The notes: generated from the letters alone by a model not told the origin. A stretch of 64,000 nt of DNA from Acidimicrobiales bacterium (GCA_040219085.1 JAVJTC010000020.1:62001-126000), one strand, 5' to 3'; shown: positions 17,134 through 26,053, numbered from the stretch's first letter. Numbers and translations: made by a program.

Positions 17134-17994
17134 TCAGGGCCAGCTGATTCCGACGAGTTGCCGGAGGCGGCGGTTCGAGTCGGCGAAGTGCGTGTCCAGG
17201 CCGGCTTTCAGGGCCGGATCCATCTCCTCATAGGTGCCTTCGTGGCGCGGCGCGAACGACATCGAGGCCGGCGCAGGTCCGAGGCCGAGGTGTTCGAGGA
17301 CCGTGGCGAACGTCTCCGCCGGGTGGTCTCGGAGATCCTCGCTCCGTAGAACGAGGATCTGGTCGCGGGGAAAGTGGGCGAACCAGGCCTCGAGGTGGTC
17401 CGCGTACATGCCCTTGTGCAGGTAGGCCCACTTCGCCCACCTCGGTTGCACCGTGTCGTCGCCGGCACGAACCTGCTCCATGACCGCTGCCAGTCGGCCG
17501 GGTTCGGCCGCGACAGCTTCAGCGAAGGTCTCGAGCGGTTCGTGGCCGTGGCGCCGGGCGTGGTGGAAGTGCGAGTGGGCCCGGCTGACGGGCTCACGCA
17601 GCAGGACCACCATCGGCACGTCGGGCAGAGCCGCGCGTACCCGCGCGGGCCCGAGCGGGTGGGAGAAGAACGGCGTCGCCTCGCCGCTGATGCGTCGGCG
17701 GGGCCATTGCATGTAGAGCCTGTGGGGGAACTCGCGCCGATAGTCGCCGAAGCTTTCGTAGCGGTGGGGTGCACCGAAGTAGTTGAGTTCCTTGACGCGC
17801 GGAGCGACGACACCGGGATGGGACTTCAGGTAGTGGAACAGCGCGCTCGTTCCCGCCTTCATCGCTCCCAGGACCAGGAACGACGGGAGTACGTGCCACT
17901 CGGGACGCCCCACGCGAATGAGACGTCCCCGGACGCGATGCGCCCGCTTCTTGGCGGTCGAGGCCACCTGCCGCCCGGAACCGGATGTCGCCAC
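17134..17994 (-). CDS. Sulfotransferase (NDST/heparan-sulfate type)
   Basis: 286 aa from GTG. It should transfer sulfate from PAPS to a glycan hydroxyl or amine. The PAPS 5'-phosphosulfate loop is FLVLGAMKAGTSALFHYLKS (about residues 38-57), followed by KELNYFGAPHRYES and EATPFF, both typical of bacterial sulfotransferases related to heparan-sulfate enzymes. The 3'-phosphate motif is VVLLREPVSRAHSHFHHARR. No signal peptide, so it acts in the cytoplasm. It is the last gene of a minus-strand run, 11 bp after the SRPBCC gene. It is one of seven intact sulfotransferases in the window; the other six cluster between 50 and 56 kb. Confidence 0.9.
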   Translation of the reverse strand: MATSGSGRQVASTAKKRAHRVRGRLIRVGRPEWHVLPSFLVLGAMKAGTSALFHYLKSHPGVVAPRVKELNYFGAPHRYESFGDYRREFPHRLYMQWPRRRISGEATPFFSHPLGPARVRAALPDVPMVVLLREPVSRAHSHFHHARRHGHEPLETFAEAVAAEPGRLAAVMEQVRAGDDTVQPRWAKWAYLHKGMYADHLEAWFAHFPRDQILVLRSEDLRDHPAETFATVLEHLGLGPAPASMSFAPRHEGTYEEMDPALKAGLDTHFADSNRRLRQLVGISWP

Positions 17995-18005
17995 GTCTGT
18001 CGAGC

Positions 18006-18473
18006 TCAGGTGGTCACCGCGGCGTCGAGGCGCTCGAGGGTCTTCTCGATGTTCGTCGCGTGCCTCTTGGGGTAACCCATCAGCTCGAGGGCGCTCGGGA
18101 TGGCTGCGGTCGAGTAGTCGAACGTCTCGGTCACCTTCGTGTGGTCGTCATCGACCGGCTCGAGTTCGTAGCGCCAGCGGTGCTTTCCCAAGTGGCCCCA
18201 GGCGATCAGGCGATTGGGCTCGTATTCGAGGACGGTGCTCTTGATCCCGTAAGGGAAGGGCCCCATGCGCATCTTCATCCCGAATCTCGAGCCCATCTCG
18301 AGGCGCGGGGGACCCGAGACCGCGGACTTCTGCACCGTTCCGCTGCCGTCGATCTCGCTGTGCCGTGCCGGGTCCGTGAGCAGGTCGAAGATAGTCTCGG
18401 CGGGCGCAGCGATGACCCGACTCGCCCAGACCTTGCGACCTTCGTGGACGGCAGGTGTGAAATCGTCGGTCAT
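18006..18473 (-). CDS. SRPBCC (START-like) domain protein
   Basis: 155 aa. An alpha/beta helix-grip protein of the polyketide cyclase/SRPBCC family, which binds hydrophobic ligands: it opens with WASRVIAAPAETIFDLLTDP, then HSEIDGSGTVQ, IKSTVLEYEPNRLIAWGH and a C-terminal helix. The frame is open for another 105 codons upstream, but that part lies inside the epimerase gene and is arginine-rich; the ATG at 18473 is 3 bp after the epimerase stop and is taken as the start. SRPBCC and TIGR01777 modules are often linked or fused in bacteria, suggesting one functional unit; the ligand is unknown. Confidence 0.88.
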   Translation of the reverse strand: MTDDFTPAVHEGRKVWASRVIAAPAETIFDLLTDPARHSEIDGSGTVQKSAVSGPPRLEMGSRFGMKMRMGPFPYGIKSTVLEYEPNRLIAWGHLGKHRWRYELEPVDDDHTKVTETFDYSTAAIPSALELMGYPKRHATNIEKTLERLDAAVTT

Positions 18474-18475
18474 GG

Positions 18476-19375
18476 TCAGTCCTTTCCGAGCACGGCGCGT
18501 AGCGCCGGCTCGATGTCGCGGTGGTGGAAGTCGTACCCGGCGGCCTGCAGGACGGTAGGGAGGATCTTCGCACTGTTGATGAGGTTCTCCACCGCCTCGG
18601 AACCGAGGAGGAGCTTGGGGCCGATCATGGGGACCGGGAGGACCGTCGGTCGGTGCAGGACCCGCCCGATGGTGTCGGTGAATTCGCCGTTGCGGACGGG
18701 GTTCGGGGCGGTCAGATTCACGGGACCGGCCACGTCGGCGGTGAGCAGGAACATGATGGCGTCGACCTCGTCGTCGATCGAGATCCAACTGAGCCAGCGG
18801 TCCGCCGATCCCATCCGGCCGCCGAGGCCGAGCTTGAACAGCGGCAACTGGCGGCCGAGGAACGGGCCGTCGGGGTCCAGCACGATTCCGGTGCGGAGGT
18901 TGACGGTGCGGACGCCGGCTTCCACGGCGGGCGCCGCGGCCTTCTCCCAGTTGATGCAGATCTCCGCGTTGAAGTCATCGCCGGGGGTCGAGGACTCCGT
19001 GAGTTCCTCCTCGCCGCGGTCGCCGTAGAACCCGATCGCCGATCCGCTGAGGAAGACACCCGGACCGTTGTCGAGGCCTGCGAGCGTGTCGGCGAGCAGC
19101 TTGGTGGAGTCGACCCGGCTCGAGTAGAGGACCTTCTTGCGTGCGTCGCTCCACCGCTTGTCGCCGATCCCCGCGCCGGCCAGGTGGACGACCGCGTCGA
19201 GTCCTTCGAAGGATGGCGCGTCGATCTCGCCCGCCGAGGGCTTCCAGTAGATCTCGTCAGCTCCGTGCTCGGGTCGGCGCCGAACGACGCGAACCGCGCG
19301 GTGGCCTTCTGCGGTGAGTCGGGCGACGAGCTTGGTTCCGATGAGTCCCGAGGAGCCGGTTACGGCGACATCCAT
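18476..19375 (-). CDS. TIGR01777 family NAD(P)-dependent epimerase (SDR39U1/YfcH-like)
   Basis: 299 aa, the normal size. An extended SDR with the N-terminal nucleotide-binding loop VAVTGSSGLIGTKLVARL, the family-specific VVHLAGAGIGDKRW, FLSGSAIGFYGD and INWEKAA blocks, and the C-terminal DUF1731 region ending in AGYDFHHRDIEPALRAVL. The enzyme should act on a nucleotide sugar or similar ligand, but the family has no settled reaction. It heads a three-gene unit with the SRPBCC protein and a sulfotransferase, and is divergent from the LapA-type gene (116 bp gap). Confidence 0.92.
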   Translation of the reverse strand: MDVAVTGSSGLIGTKLVARLTAEGHRAVRVVRRRPEHGADEIYWKPSAGEIDAPSFEGLDAVVHLAGAGIGDKRWSDARKKVLYSSRVDSTKLLADTLAGLDNGPGVFLSGSAIGFYGDRGEEELTESSTPGDDFNAEICINWEKAAAPAVEAGVRTVNLRTGIVLDPDGPFLGRQLPLFKLGLGGRMGSADRWLSWISIDDEVDAIMFLLTADVAGPVNLTAPNPVRNGEFTDTIGRVLHRPTVLPVPMIGPKLLLGSEAVENLINSAKILPTVLQAAGYDFHHRDIEPALRAVLGKD

Positions 19376-19464
19376 GTGTGACCTTCCCTTGTCGACTGTC
19401 TATCGTCGCACGTCACTCGTGACGCGCCGTGCCTCTCTCCACCATGCACTTCGCCGCTGTCGGT

Positions 19465-19470
19465 TAGCGT
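19465..19470 (+). promoter_or_regulatory. TANNNT -10 box for the LapA-domain gene
   Basis: TAGCGT ends 21 nt before the ATG; the short leader contains GGGAGGG as ribosome site. Confidence 0.4.
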
Positions 19471-19491
19471 GGATGCGAACGGGAGGGTGAC

Positions 19492-19740
19492 ATGGCCAAC
19501 GAGAATCAGGGACAGGGCTTCGACGACTCGGGGCGGAGCATCAACGTAGGCCTCATCGTGGGCCTGCTCGGCGTGGTGGCATTTCTCCTGTTCATCTTCC
19601 AGAACACCGAGGACACCGACGTCGAATGGCTGATGTTCGACGTCTCGATGCCGAAGTACCTGCTGCTGTTGATCACGTCGGGGATCACGTTGGCCGTCTC
19701 GGTGATCGGCGTCTGGGTAGTCGGTCGACGGAGGCGCTGA
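19492..19740 (+). CDS. LapA-domain (DUF1049) membrane protein
   Basis: 82 aa with two transmembrane helices: VGLIVGLLGVVAFLLFIFQN at about 20-39 and YLLLLITSGITLAVSVIGVW at about 56-75, then a basic tail RRRR. The FQNTEDTDVEWLMF motif between the helices is typical of the LapA/DUF1049 family of small inner-membrane proteins, linked in E. coli to lipopolysaccharide assembly; in an actinobacterium the role is unclear. GGGAGGG precedes the ATG. It forms a single-gene unit. Confidence 0.88.
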   Translation: MANENQGQGFDDSGRSINVGLIVGLLGVVAFLLFIFQNTEDTDVEWLMFDVSMPKYLLLLITSGITLAVSVIGVWVVGRRRR

Positions 19741-19786
19741 CGGCGCCCGAACGCCTTCGCTACGGGGCGGTGTCGCGAGTCCTTCT

Positions 19787-21616
19787 CTACGGACTGCAAC
19801 CCGCGGGTAGCCGGATGTGGCGGTCCACGGCCACCCCCGAGAGGGTGACCGCTGGCTCGCCAGGTGCGGCGACGATGACGTCTACCTCGACGCGCCCGCC
19901 GACGCCGACGTGCACGGTGGCCTCGTGGCCGGCGGAATAGCCCGCCGACGCGCTGATCTCCCGCTGTGCGACGAGAGCTTCGGGGTGACCTGCGTGCCCG
20001 GGCTCGTACACCGATACGAGCGTGCCCGGTCCACCGCCGAGAGAGGCATCGACGGATACCTCGATCCAGTGGCCCGTCCGGGACCGGTTCATGGCCAGAA
20101 CCGAACCCAGCGCGGGTTCCCACTCGACGAGGAGGAGGTCGAGACGTCCGTCGCGGTCGACGTCCGCGACGGGCGCGCTGACCCAGTACTGGTCCGAGCC
20201 GAGGCCGGTCGGAGCTGAGAAGGTCGGCATTCCTTCCGGGTCGATACCGAGATGTCGGAACACGGCGGCCCGTGTTCCACCCTCGGCGGACGCAGATGTC
20301 ACGATGTCGGGCCAGCCGTCGTTGTCGAGGTCGGCGAACTCCACGTGGGGCGCCTTCGTGGGGAGGCCGACGAGCCCGGCCGCCCGCGTGACGTCGACGA
20401 AGGTGGGTGCATCGCCGGCGGCGACCGTCGTGTTGAGGTAGAGCCGGACGGGCTCGGTCCGGTCGTCGTCGACGGTGGAGTTGAAGTGCTGGCCGACGAT
20501 CAGGTCCGGCCGACCGTCGCGGTTGACGTCGGCTGCGTCGACGCCCGCGACGTCGTCCTCGTTTCCGGGTAGGTCCCAGACGAACACCGACGAGTCGGCT
20601 TCGGTGAAACCACGCTCACCGCCGACGAAGAGCCGGTTGGAGCCGCCGACGAAGACATCGGCCATGCCGTCGGCGTTCAGATCCACGGTGACGACTCCGA
20701 GTCCGTGAACGTCGAGCGGCAACCCGAGTTCCCCGGTCGCATCGGAGAACCGCAGGTCGCCACGGTTGAGGTACAGCCGGGAGGATCCTCCCGCCCAACG
20801 GTCCTCGAGCACGAAGAGGTCGGGAAGGCCGTCCCGGTCGGCGTCGAGCACGCCGATCGACCGTCCGCCGAGGGTCGGGTCGATCCCGTCCCCTTCGACG
20901 GGGTCGAGTCGGCCGCCGTCGTTCTCGTAGACGGAGCTCGGGAGTCGTTGCCGCTCATTCGTCCGGGGATTGCGGGCGAGGACGAGATCGAGATCGCCGT
21001 CGAGGTCGAGGTCGGCGAACACGGCCCCGCTCGTCCGGCCCAGCGCTCCGTCGAGGTCGGTCGTGGCGGCGAACTCGGCGCCGTCGCCCAGCAGGAGCCG
21101 GTCGGGCGCCGGGCCGTCGGCACCGCGTAGCGCGTAGTTCTCCACAGGTCGGTCGGCGAACGTGCCCACGACGAGGTCGACGAGACCGTCGTCGTCGACG
21201 TCGCCGAAGGCCGCCGCGTGCGCATGCATGCCCCGCAGCGGCTCATCCAGACCGAACCCGGTGGTCTCGTCGACGAAACTCAACGGTCCTGCGGCCCCAT
21301 CGGTCGGTGCGGCCCAGCACACGAGGGCTCGATGGTCCCCTCCGTCGATCGCAGGTGGGTGATCTGCCTCGGTCGTGGCTGTAGGGGTTGGCGGATCCGT
21401 GTCGTCGGGGGTCGGTGCGGCCGGTGGCTGATCCGCCCCGGTGGAGGAGTCTCCGGCCGGCGCGGACGGGTTCGGCTCCGGGGTGAGGTCGTGCTGCCCG
21501 GCGGTGGGTGTGGCCGCCGCCGCAGGGCCCGCTGCCGGTTCGCCGGAGGACCCGCTTCCACATGCGGCCGCCAGCAGACAGAACCCGAGAAGCGTGGCCA
21601 CCGGCGTCCGCTTCAC
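19787..21616 (-). CDS. CRTAC1-like FG-GAP repeat lipoprotein
   Basis: 609 aa. It starts with a lipoprotein signal peptide (lipobox LLAAACGS), then a Pro/Thr/Ala/Glu-rich linker to about residue 95. At least seven FG-GAP/VCBS repeats follow, each with a calcium-binding DxDxDGxxD loop: DVDDDGLVD, DLDLDGDLD, DADRDGLPD, DLNADGMAD, DVNRDGRPD, DLDNDGWPD, DVDRDGRLD, together likely forming a beta-propeller. The last ~100 residues (NRSRTGHWIEVSVDA, REISASAGY) match the ASPIC/UnbV C-terminal domain, as in CRTAC1 proteins. It is probably a cell-surface binding or adhesion protein. Its GTG start overlaps the upstream lipoprotein stop (GTGA), so the two are made together. Confidence 0.88.
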   Translation of the reverse strand: MKRTPVATLLGFCLLAAACGSGSSGEPAAGPAAAATPTAGQHDLTPEPNPSAPAGDSSTGADQPPAAPTPDDTDPPTPTATTEADHPPAIDGGDHRALVCWAAPTDGAAGPLSFVDETTGFGLDEPLRGMHAHAAAFGDVDDDGLVDLVVGTFADRPVENYALRGADGPAPDRLLLGDGAEFAATTDLDGALGRTSGAVFADLDLDGDLDLVLARNPRTNERQRLPSSVYENDGGRLDPVEGDGIDPTLGGRSIGVLDADRDGLPDLFVLEDRWAGGSSRLYLNRGDLRFSDATGELGLPLDVHGLGVVTVDLNADGMADVFVGGSNRLFVGGERGFTEADSSVFVWDLPGNEDDVAGVDAADVNRDGRPDLIVGQHFNSTVDDDRTEPVRLYLNTTVAAGDAPTFVDVTRAAGLVGLPTKAPHVEFADLDNDGWPDIVTSASAEGGTRAAVFRHLGIDPEGMPTFSAPTGLGSDQYWVSAPVADVDRDGRLDLLLVEWEPALGSVLAMNRSRTGHWIEVSVDASLGGGPGTLVSVYEPGHAGHPEALVAQREISASAGYSAGHEATVHVGVGGRVEVDVIVAAPGEPAVTLSGVAVDRHIRLPAGCSP

Positions 21617-23088
21617 GGGAGCTCGACGATCACGAGCACGACCTCGCCGAAGCTCTCCTCGCCCGCCTCGCCGGCGTTGAAGCCGATGTAGACGAGTCTC
21701 CGGTCAGCGTCGACTGTCAGGTTGTAGGTACCGCCCAGGCGCAGGCCGAGCTGTCGTTCGGCGAGGTCGTTCAGCTCGACGATCACGGACTCGCGACCGG
21801 TCTCGGGGTCCAGCTCCAGCAGCGGGGTCCCCTGCTCCCAGGCGCCACCGTGTGCGTCGGGGACGTAGAGGACGGTGTCGCCGTCGGGAGAGACCGCCAT
21901 GGACGTCGTGTATCCGGCCGCGTCGTCGAGGACCTCCATGCGACCACCGCTGTCGATCGTGAAGAACACCTCGGGGTTGCGGGTGACGCCGACGAGCGTG
22001 CCCTTTGTGTCCGGTCCGACCACGGCTCGCAGGAAACGACCCGGCATCTCGTCGGTGAGACGGGTCATCTCGCCGGTGGACGGATCGAGCACGGCGAGGC
22101 GGCCGTCGCCGACTGTCCACAAGACCCGGCCCATGTCGTCGACTGCGAGGCTACGGAAGCCGTCGTGGCCGGGTTCGGTGATGCTGCGGACGACCTCGCC
22201 GGTCGCGGTGTCGAACACCAGGAGCGTCCCGGTGTCGGTCTCGGGCTCCACGGCCTCCATGAAGAGATACCGGCCGTCTGAGGTTGCCGCCATCGAGGGG
22301 ATGCCCCGTTGTTCGGCCGGGACGCCGAGGTCCCGGATCGTGGCGGCCCGAGGGTCGAGCCGGAACAGGTGGTCTCCCGAATACCCGTCGCCGTAGTCGA
22401 GGTTGCGCCGGGTGCCCCAGTACGTTGCCACGTACACGTCGTCGCACGGCCCTTCGACCATCTGAGCGTGGATCTTGCCGTACCCCCAGGCGCCCGGCTG
22501 ATGGTCGACGAGGTCGATGACGTCGGCGATCATCGTCAACTGGCGGATGTCGTGCTCGTAGACGTAGATGTAGGAGTTCCCGTCGACGCCGAGGTGGTCG
22601 CCGATCGCGGACAGGTGCCGACCGTCGTCGAGCACGATGCCCTGTCCCCACTGGCTCCACGGGTTCCCCTCGTAGGACGGGTGGGGGTACACGACGGCGT
22701 GGACGGTCACCGAATCCCCGCCCCCGTCGCGCAGTGTCGTCGCGGTCGCCACGGGCCCGTCGAGCCACGGGTCGCCACCGGGATCGACGCATCTGGTGGC
22801 CTCGCCCGCAGGCGTCGCCGGTGTCGTTCGAGGGGTGTCGGTGGGTGCTTCGATGCCGGCGGCATCGTCGGGGGGAACGGTCGCGTCCGAAGGTGTGGAG
22901 CGTGGCGACGGCGGATCGGCTACGGGCGACTCCGCGTGTCGCGAGACCTCGGGTGTGGGTTCGGGTGCGGAAGCGGCGGGGGGCTGTTCCTGCACACCGG
23001 AGGTGGAGGGGGCCTCGTCGGTGGACGACGCGCAGGCTGCGGTGATCATGCAGAGCGCGGTGACTACGACCCACGTGGACTTCACCAC
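21613..23088 (-). CDS. Beta-propeller lipoprotein of unknown function
   Basis: 491 aa from one of two adjacent GTG codons (23088 or 23085), just before KSTWVVVTALCMITAACASS, a lipoprotein signal with lipobox ITAAC. A Pro/Ser/Thr/Glu linker runs to about residue 110. The rest reads as repeated four-stranded blades: YIYVYEHDIRQL, HLFRLDPRAATI, TLLVFDTATGEVV, RLAVLDPSTGEM, TTSMAVSPDGDTV, LLELDPETGRESV. This is the YVTN/PQQ-like propeller style seen in binding proteins and lyases. No catalytic motif is recognised. It is translationally coupled to the CRTAC1-like lipoprotein; joint surface function is inferred. Confidence 0.8.
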   Translation of the reverse strand: MVKSTWVVVTALCMITAACASSTDEAPSTSGVQEQPPAASAPEPTPEVSRHAESPVADPPSPRSTPSDATVPPDDAAGIEAPTDTPRTTPATPAGEATRCVDPGGDPWLDGPVATATTLRDGGGDSVTVHAVVYPHPSYEGNPWSQWGQGIVLDDGRHLSAIGDHLGVDGNSYIYVYEHDIRQLTMIADVIDLVDHQPGAWGYGKIHAQMVEGPCDDVYVATYWGTRRNLDYGDGYSGDHLFRLDPRAATIRDLGVPAEQRGIPSMAATSDGRYLFMEAVEPETDTGTLLVFDTATGEVVRSITEPGHDGFRSLAVDDMGRVLWTVGDGRLAVLDPSTGEMTRLTDEMPGRFLRAVVGPDTKGTLVGVTRNPEVFFTIDSGGRMEVLDDAAGYTTSMAVSPDGDTVLYVPDAHGGAWEQGTPLLELDPETGRESVIVELNDLAERQLGLRLGGTYNLTVDADRRLVYIGFNAGEAGEESFGEVVLVIVELP

Positions 23089-23132
23089 GGCGTTCCCCGA
23101 TGACTCTCGTCGTGCGTCTTGCGGTACGGGCG

Positions 23133-23138
23133 ACTCTA
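23133..23138 (-). promoter_or_regulatory. TANNNT -10 box for the two-lipoprotein operon
   Basis: On the minus strand this reads TAGAGT, about 45 nt before the GTG start of the propeller lipoprotein. It lies in the divergent gap facing the plus-strand box at 23205. Confidence 0.35.
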
Positions 23139-23204
23139 GCGAGGGGCGACGGCCGGCGACTGTCGGGGACGGGCCACACACCGGTTCGGCGCGTTCTGGA
23201 GTCG

Positions 23205-23210
23205 TAGGCT
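23205..23210 (+). promoter_or_regulatory. TANNNT -10 box for the membrane-protein gene
   Basis: TAGGCT ends 18 nt before the ATG at 23229. No good Shine-Dalgarno sequence is seen. Confidence 0.4.
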
Positions 23211-23228
23211 GGACGCCGGTGCCGAACC

Positions 23229-24002
23229 ATGTCCGACTTCCCGACAGATGAGGCCATGTTGGGCGCGTGCGCGGCAATGGCCGCCGCGCTGCTCGGCTGG
23301 GCGCACATCGGGATACGTCGCGGGCTCGGGCTGGCGTGGTTCGTGGCGATCATCACCGTCATCGGAGCCAGCCGGGACCTGCTCGACGCTCAGGCGCTGA
23401 GGAAGGCGCCGGACGGTGTGCTCGCAGCGGGGATCATCGCGTTCGGCCTGGCCGTCGTGTTCTCCGTCTCTCTCTCGTGGAGTCGGGACGTGCGAGCCCG
23501 GTCGATCGTCCTGTGGGCCGCGGGTGCCGTCGGGGTGTTCGTCTGCGTGCCCGACACGGAGGCCATCGCCCTCGTCGGATCGGGTCTGGTCGTGCTGGCT
23601 CTGGTGTCCTGGCTCAGAGCGTGGCCGCCCGTCTCGTCGGCGGCTGTGATCGCTACGGCCGCGCTGGTCCTCGCAGCAGCGATCGTGGGAGCCCGGGGCC
23701 GGCCGCCGTCGATGGCTGGTGCGCTCGGCGCAGTCGCCCTGGCGATACTCGCGCCGGTCCTCGAGACCATGGTCGGCAGGAGGCGCGGACGGCTGCACCT
23801 GGGGCCGGTTCCGGCCGCCGTGATCGTGTCGGTCACCGCCGTCGTGGCAGGTCGGGTCGCCGGCATAGGTCGGGGCACCTCCGAGGCCACGGTCCTCGCT
23901 GTGGTCATCGCCTCGGTGGGACTCGTGGCGTGGCTGCTCGCGCTCGCCGTTCCGGTGCTGCGGATGCCTGCCGATCAGGCGTCGGCGAGAAGGCGCTCGT
24001 AG
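23229..24002 (+). CDS. Multi-spanning membrane protein, unknown
   Basis: 257 aa with about seven to eight hydrophobic helices (for example LGACAAMAAALLGWAHIGI, GIIAFGLAVVFSVSLSW, SSAAVIATAALVLAAAIVG, VILAVVIASVGLVAWLLAL-like near the C-terminus). Short basic loops follow several helices. I do not recognise the family; it could be a polysaccharide-related or transport membrane protein. The opposite strand is also open here but reads as an arginine- and histidine-rich shadow. The 3' end overlaps the convergent GT4 gene by 28 bp. Confidence 0.72.
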   Translation: MSDFPTDEAMLGACAAMAAALLGWAHIGIRRGLGLAWFVAIITVIGASRDLLDAQALRKAPDGVLAAGIIAFGLAVVFSVSLSWSRDVRARSIVLWAAGAVGVFVCVPDTEAIALVGSGLVVLALVSWLRAWPPVSSAAVIATAALVLAAAIVGARGRPPSMAGALGAVALAILAPVLETMVGRRRGRLHLGPVPAAVIVSVTAVVAGRVAGIGRGTSEATVLAVVIASVGLVAWLLALAVPVLRMPADQASARRRS

Positions 24003-25138
24003 GTGGCGAGTGTGATGTCGATCACGGTGGACTGGTCGAAGTCCCGACGGGCCTTGCGGGCCGCCGCCTCGCCCATCCCGGTTCGCAGGTGGCTGTCGGC
24101 GACGAGTCGCCCGATGGCGTCGGCGAGGGAGGCCGGGTCCCTCACCGGAACGAGTACGCCGGTGAGGCCGTTGTCGACCACCTGGCGGCATCCCCGGATG
24201 TCGGTCGCGACGATCGGCAGGCCAGCGGCGGCGGCCTCCATTGCTGAACGCGGCCAACCCTCGCGGTGCGAGGCGAGGACGTAGAGGTCCATCGCGGCGT
24301 ACCACCGTTGAACGTCGGACCGTTCGCCGGCGAAACGCACGCCCGCTTCGGCGGCTTCGCTGCGGGTCGCGTCGTCGAGCGCGTCGGGCTTGTCGGGGTC
24401 GTCGGGTCCGATGACGACCAGGACGGCCTCGGGGTGATCGGCTCGGACAGTCCGCATGGCGGTGAAGAGTTCCGGGTAGCCCTTCTCCGCCACCAGACGC
24501 CCGACCGCACCCACGACCACCGCCTCCTCGTGTAGTCCCAACGACGCACGCACGTCGAGGCGCCACCGGGGGAAGTCCTCCGATGCGCCGAAGCGGGCGA
24601 GGTCCACGCCGTTGCCGAGGAGGGTCAGTTTGGACTCCGGGATACGAAGACGGCGCAGCACGGCGACGTCCTCGGGGTTCTGCACCAGCTCGGCGTCGCT
24701 GAACGTGGCGGCGAATCGTTCGAGTGCGTAGACGAACAGACGGCGGGGGAGGGGGTCGTCGGGTGTCGCGTACAGCCCGTGCACGGTGTTCACGACGACC
24801 GGAACGCGGGCGGTGGCGCCGGCGATACGCCCGAGAAGGCCGGGCTTGGGGTTGTGTGTGTGGACGATCGCCGGACGCAGCCGGCGGAACAGACGGTGCA
24901 ACTCACCGAGCGCGAGCAGGTCGCGGTGCGGTGCCGGGGCACGGGTCGAATGGGTGAGGGGATGGTGGACGATCCCGTCGGCCTCGAGCGCATCGGTCCA
25001 CGGCCCCGGCGCCGACGCGGTGTGGACCTCGTAGCCGGCGTCGGCGAACGCCCGCAGCTGGGGGCCGAGTAGGAGCTCGAGGCTCATGTCGACGGTGGTC
25101 ACGTGGAGAATCCGGGGGAGGGCCTCCGGCGCCCTCAC
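23975..25138 (-). CDS. Glycosyltransferase family 4
   Basis: 387 aa from a GTG that overlaps the preceding deacetylase stop by 4 bp. N-terminal acceptor domain: ILHVTTVDMSLELLLGPQL, then IVHTHNPKPGLLGRIAG and NTVHGLYAT. C-terminal donor domain: VGAVGRLVAEKGYPELFTAM, LVVIGPDDPDKPDALDD and the GT4 E-x7-E signature EGWPRSAMEAAAAGLPIVAT, which grips the nucleotide sugar. It is cytoplasmic or membrane-associated and transfers one sugar with retained configuration. Pairing with a polysaccharide deacetylase suggests sequential action on the same surface glycan. Confidence 0.93.
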   Translation of the reverse strand: MRAPEALPRILHVTTVDMSLELLLGPQLRAFADAGYEVHTASAPGPWTDALEADGIVHHPLTHSTRAPAPHRDLLALGELHRLFRRLRPAIVHTHNPKPGLLGRIAGATARVPVVVNTVHGLYATPDDPLPRRLFVYALERFAATFSDAELVQNPEDVAVLRRLRIPESKLTLLGNGVDLARFGASEDFPRWRLDVRASLGLHEEAVVVGAVGRLVAEKGYPELFTAMRTVRADHPEAVLVVIGPDDPDKPDALDDATRSEAAEAGVRFAGERSDVQRWYAAMDLYVLASHREGWPRSAMEAAAAGLPIVATDIRGCRQVVDNGLTGVLVPVRDPASLADAIGRLVADSHLRTGMGEAAARKARRDFDQSTVIDITLATYERLLADA

Positions 25139-25953
25139 GACTCGGCGCCCGCGTACCTGCGCCGGTCCAGCAGTTCACGCAGCCGCCCCTCGAGACGCAT
25201 CCCGCCGTCGAGCTTGTGGGTGAACCAGCGCATGCCGTCGCTCGTCTGGATCGGGGTGCGGCCCAGGCGGTGCCGGTCGGTCGCCCCATGTGGATTCACC
25301 CGGTTGCCGGCCAGCGCCGCTGACACGAAGCGGTCCCGGACGATGGACTCGGTCGCCGCACGGGGCGGGATCGCCTTCGGGTACGCGAAATGGTGGGGGT
25401 CGATGTCGAGGTTGTCGCGGATCAGGCCGATCGACACGTCGAGATCGGCTGCGGCGACGCGCACGGCGGTGGTCTCGAGTGCCAGGTGGGCGTGGGTGTG
25501 CGATCCGATCGTGACGAGCCCCGTCGCGACCGCTTCGGCGAGACCGCTCCAGCCGAGTGGCGTTCCGTCGCCCCAGAAGGGTTCCTCGTCGTCGATCCAG
25601 CGGGTCGCCACGTACAGCGTGGCCGGAATCGCGTGGCGTTCCAGAATGGGAACAGCGACGTCCACGAAGTCGCCGGTCCCGTCGTCGAAGGAGACGACGA
25701 CGGGACTCTCGGCCGGCGGCTCCGCTGCGTCGAGAGTCGCCAGCGCGGCATCGAGCGACATGGCACGACCCGAGTCCGCCAGTGCCGCCATCTGGTCATC
25801 GAAGAGGTCGGCCGGCAGGTCCACCTGCGAGGTCGTGCCGGCACCGACGCGGTGATAGAGCAGGATGACGATGCCGCGCCGGTCGGGGCCGACGCGGTCT
25901 GCGGCGGCCGCCGCCCGCTTCACGGTCGTACGTAACGTCGTGGCGAGCTCCAC
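25135..25953 (-). CDS. Polysaccharide deacetylase (NodB/CE4)
   Basis: 272 aa from GTG with GAGGGAGAA before it. CE4 family enzymes remove N- or O-acetyl groups from polysaccharides using a metal bound by Asp-His-His. Motif 1 is VVVSFDDGTGDFVDVAVPIL (Ser where Thr is common), motif 2 is IGSHTHAHLAL with the two His ligands, motif 3 is FAYPKAIPP. The early ILLYHRVG is typical for the family. There is no obvious signal peptide, so either it acts on cytoplasmic lipid-linked intermediates or export is unconventional. First gene of the two-gene unit with the GT4 enzyme. Confidence 0.92.
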   Translation of the reverse strand: MELATTLRTTVKRAAAAADRVGPDRRGIVILLYHRVGAGTTSQVDLPADLFDDQMAALADSGRAMSLDAALATLDAAEPPAESPVVVSFDDGTGDFVDVAVPILERHAIPATLYVATRWIDDEEPFWGDGTPLGWSGLAEAVATGLVTIGSHTHAHLALETTAVRVAAADLDVSIGLIRDNLDIDPHHFAYPKAIPPRAATESIVRDRFVSAALAGNRVNPHGATDRHRLGRTPIQTSDGMRWFTHKLDGGMRLEGRLRELLDRRRYAGAES

Positions 25954-25987
25954 GGTTCTCCCTCGGGGCGGTCACAGCGACCTCGCA

Positions 25988-25993
25988 ACCGTA
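25988..25993 (-). promoter_or_regulatory. TANNNT -10 box for deacetylase-GT4 unit
   Basis: Reads TACGGT on the minus strand, 34 nt before the GTG; the leader holds GAGGGAG as ribosome site. Confidence 0.4.
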
Positions 25994-26053
25994 CCGGCTC
26001 GGCGGGGTCGTCTCGGGACGGCGGGAAGTGACCCGCGTGGGGACGGGGTGTCT

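Noticed and set aside
23136-24566. A 476-codon minus-strand open frame
   Set aside because: Extremely Arg/Gly/His-rich, no family motif, and it overlaps two better supported genes.
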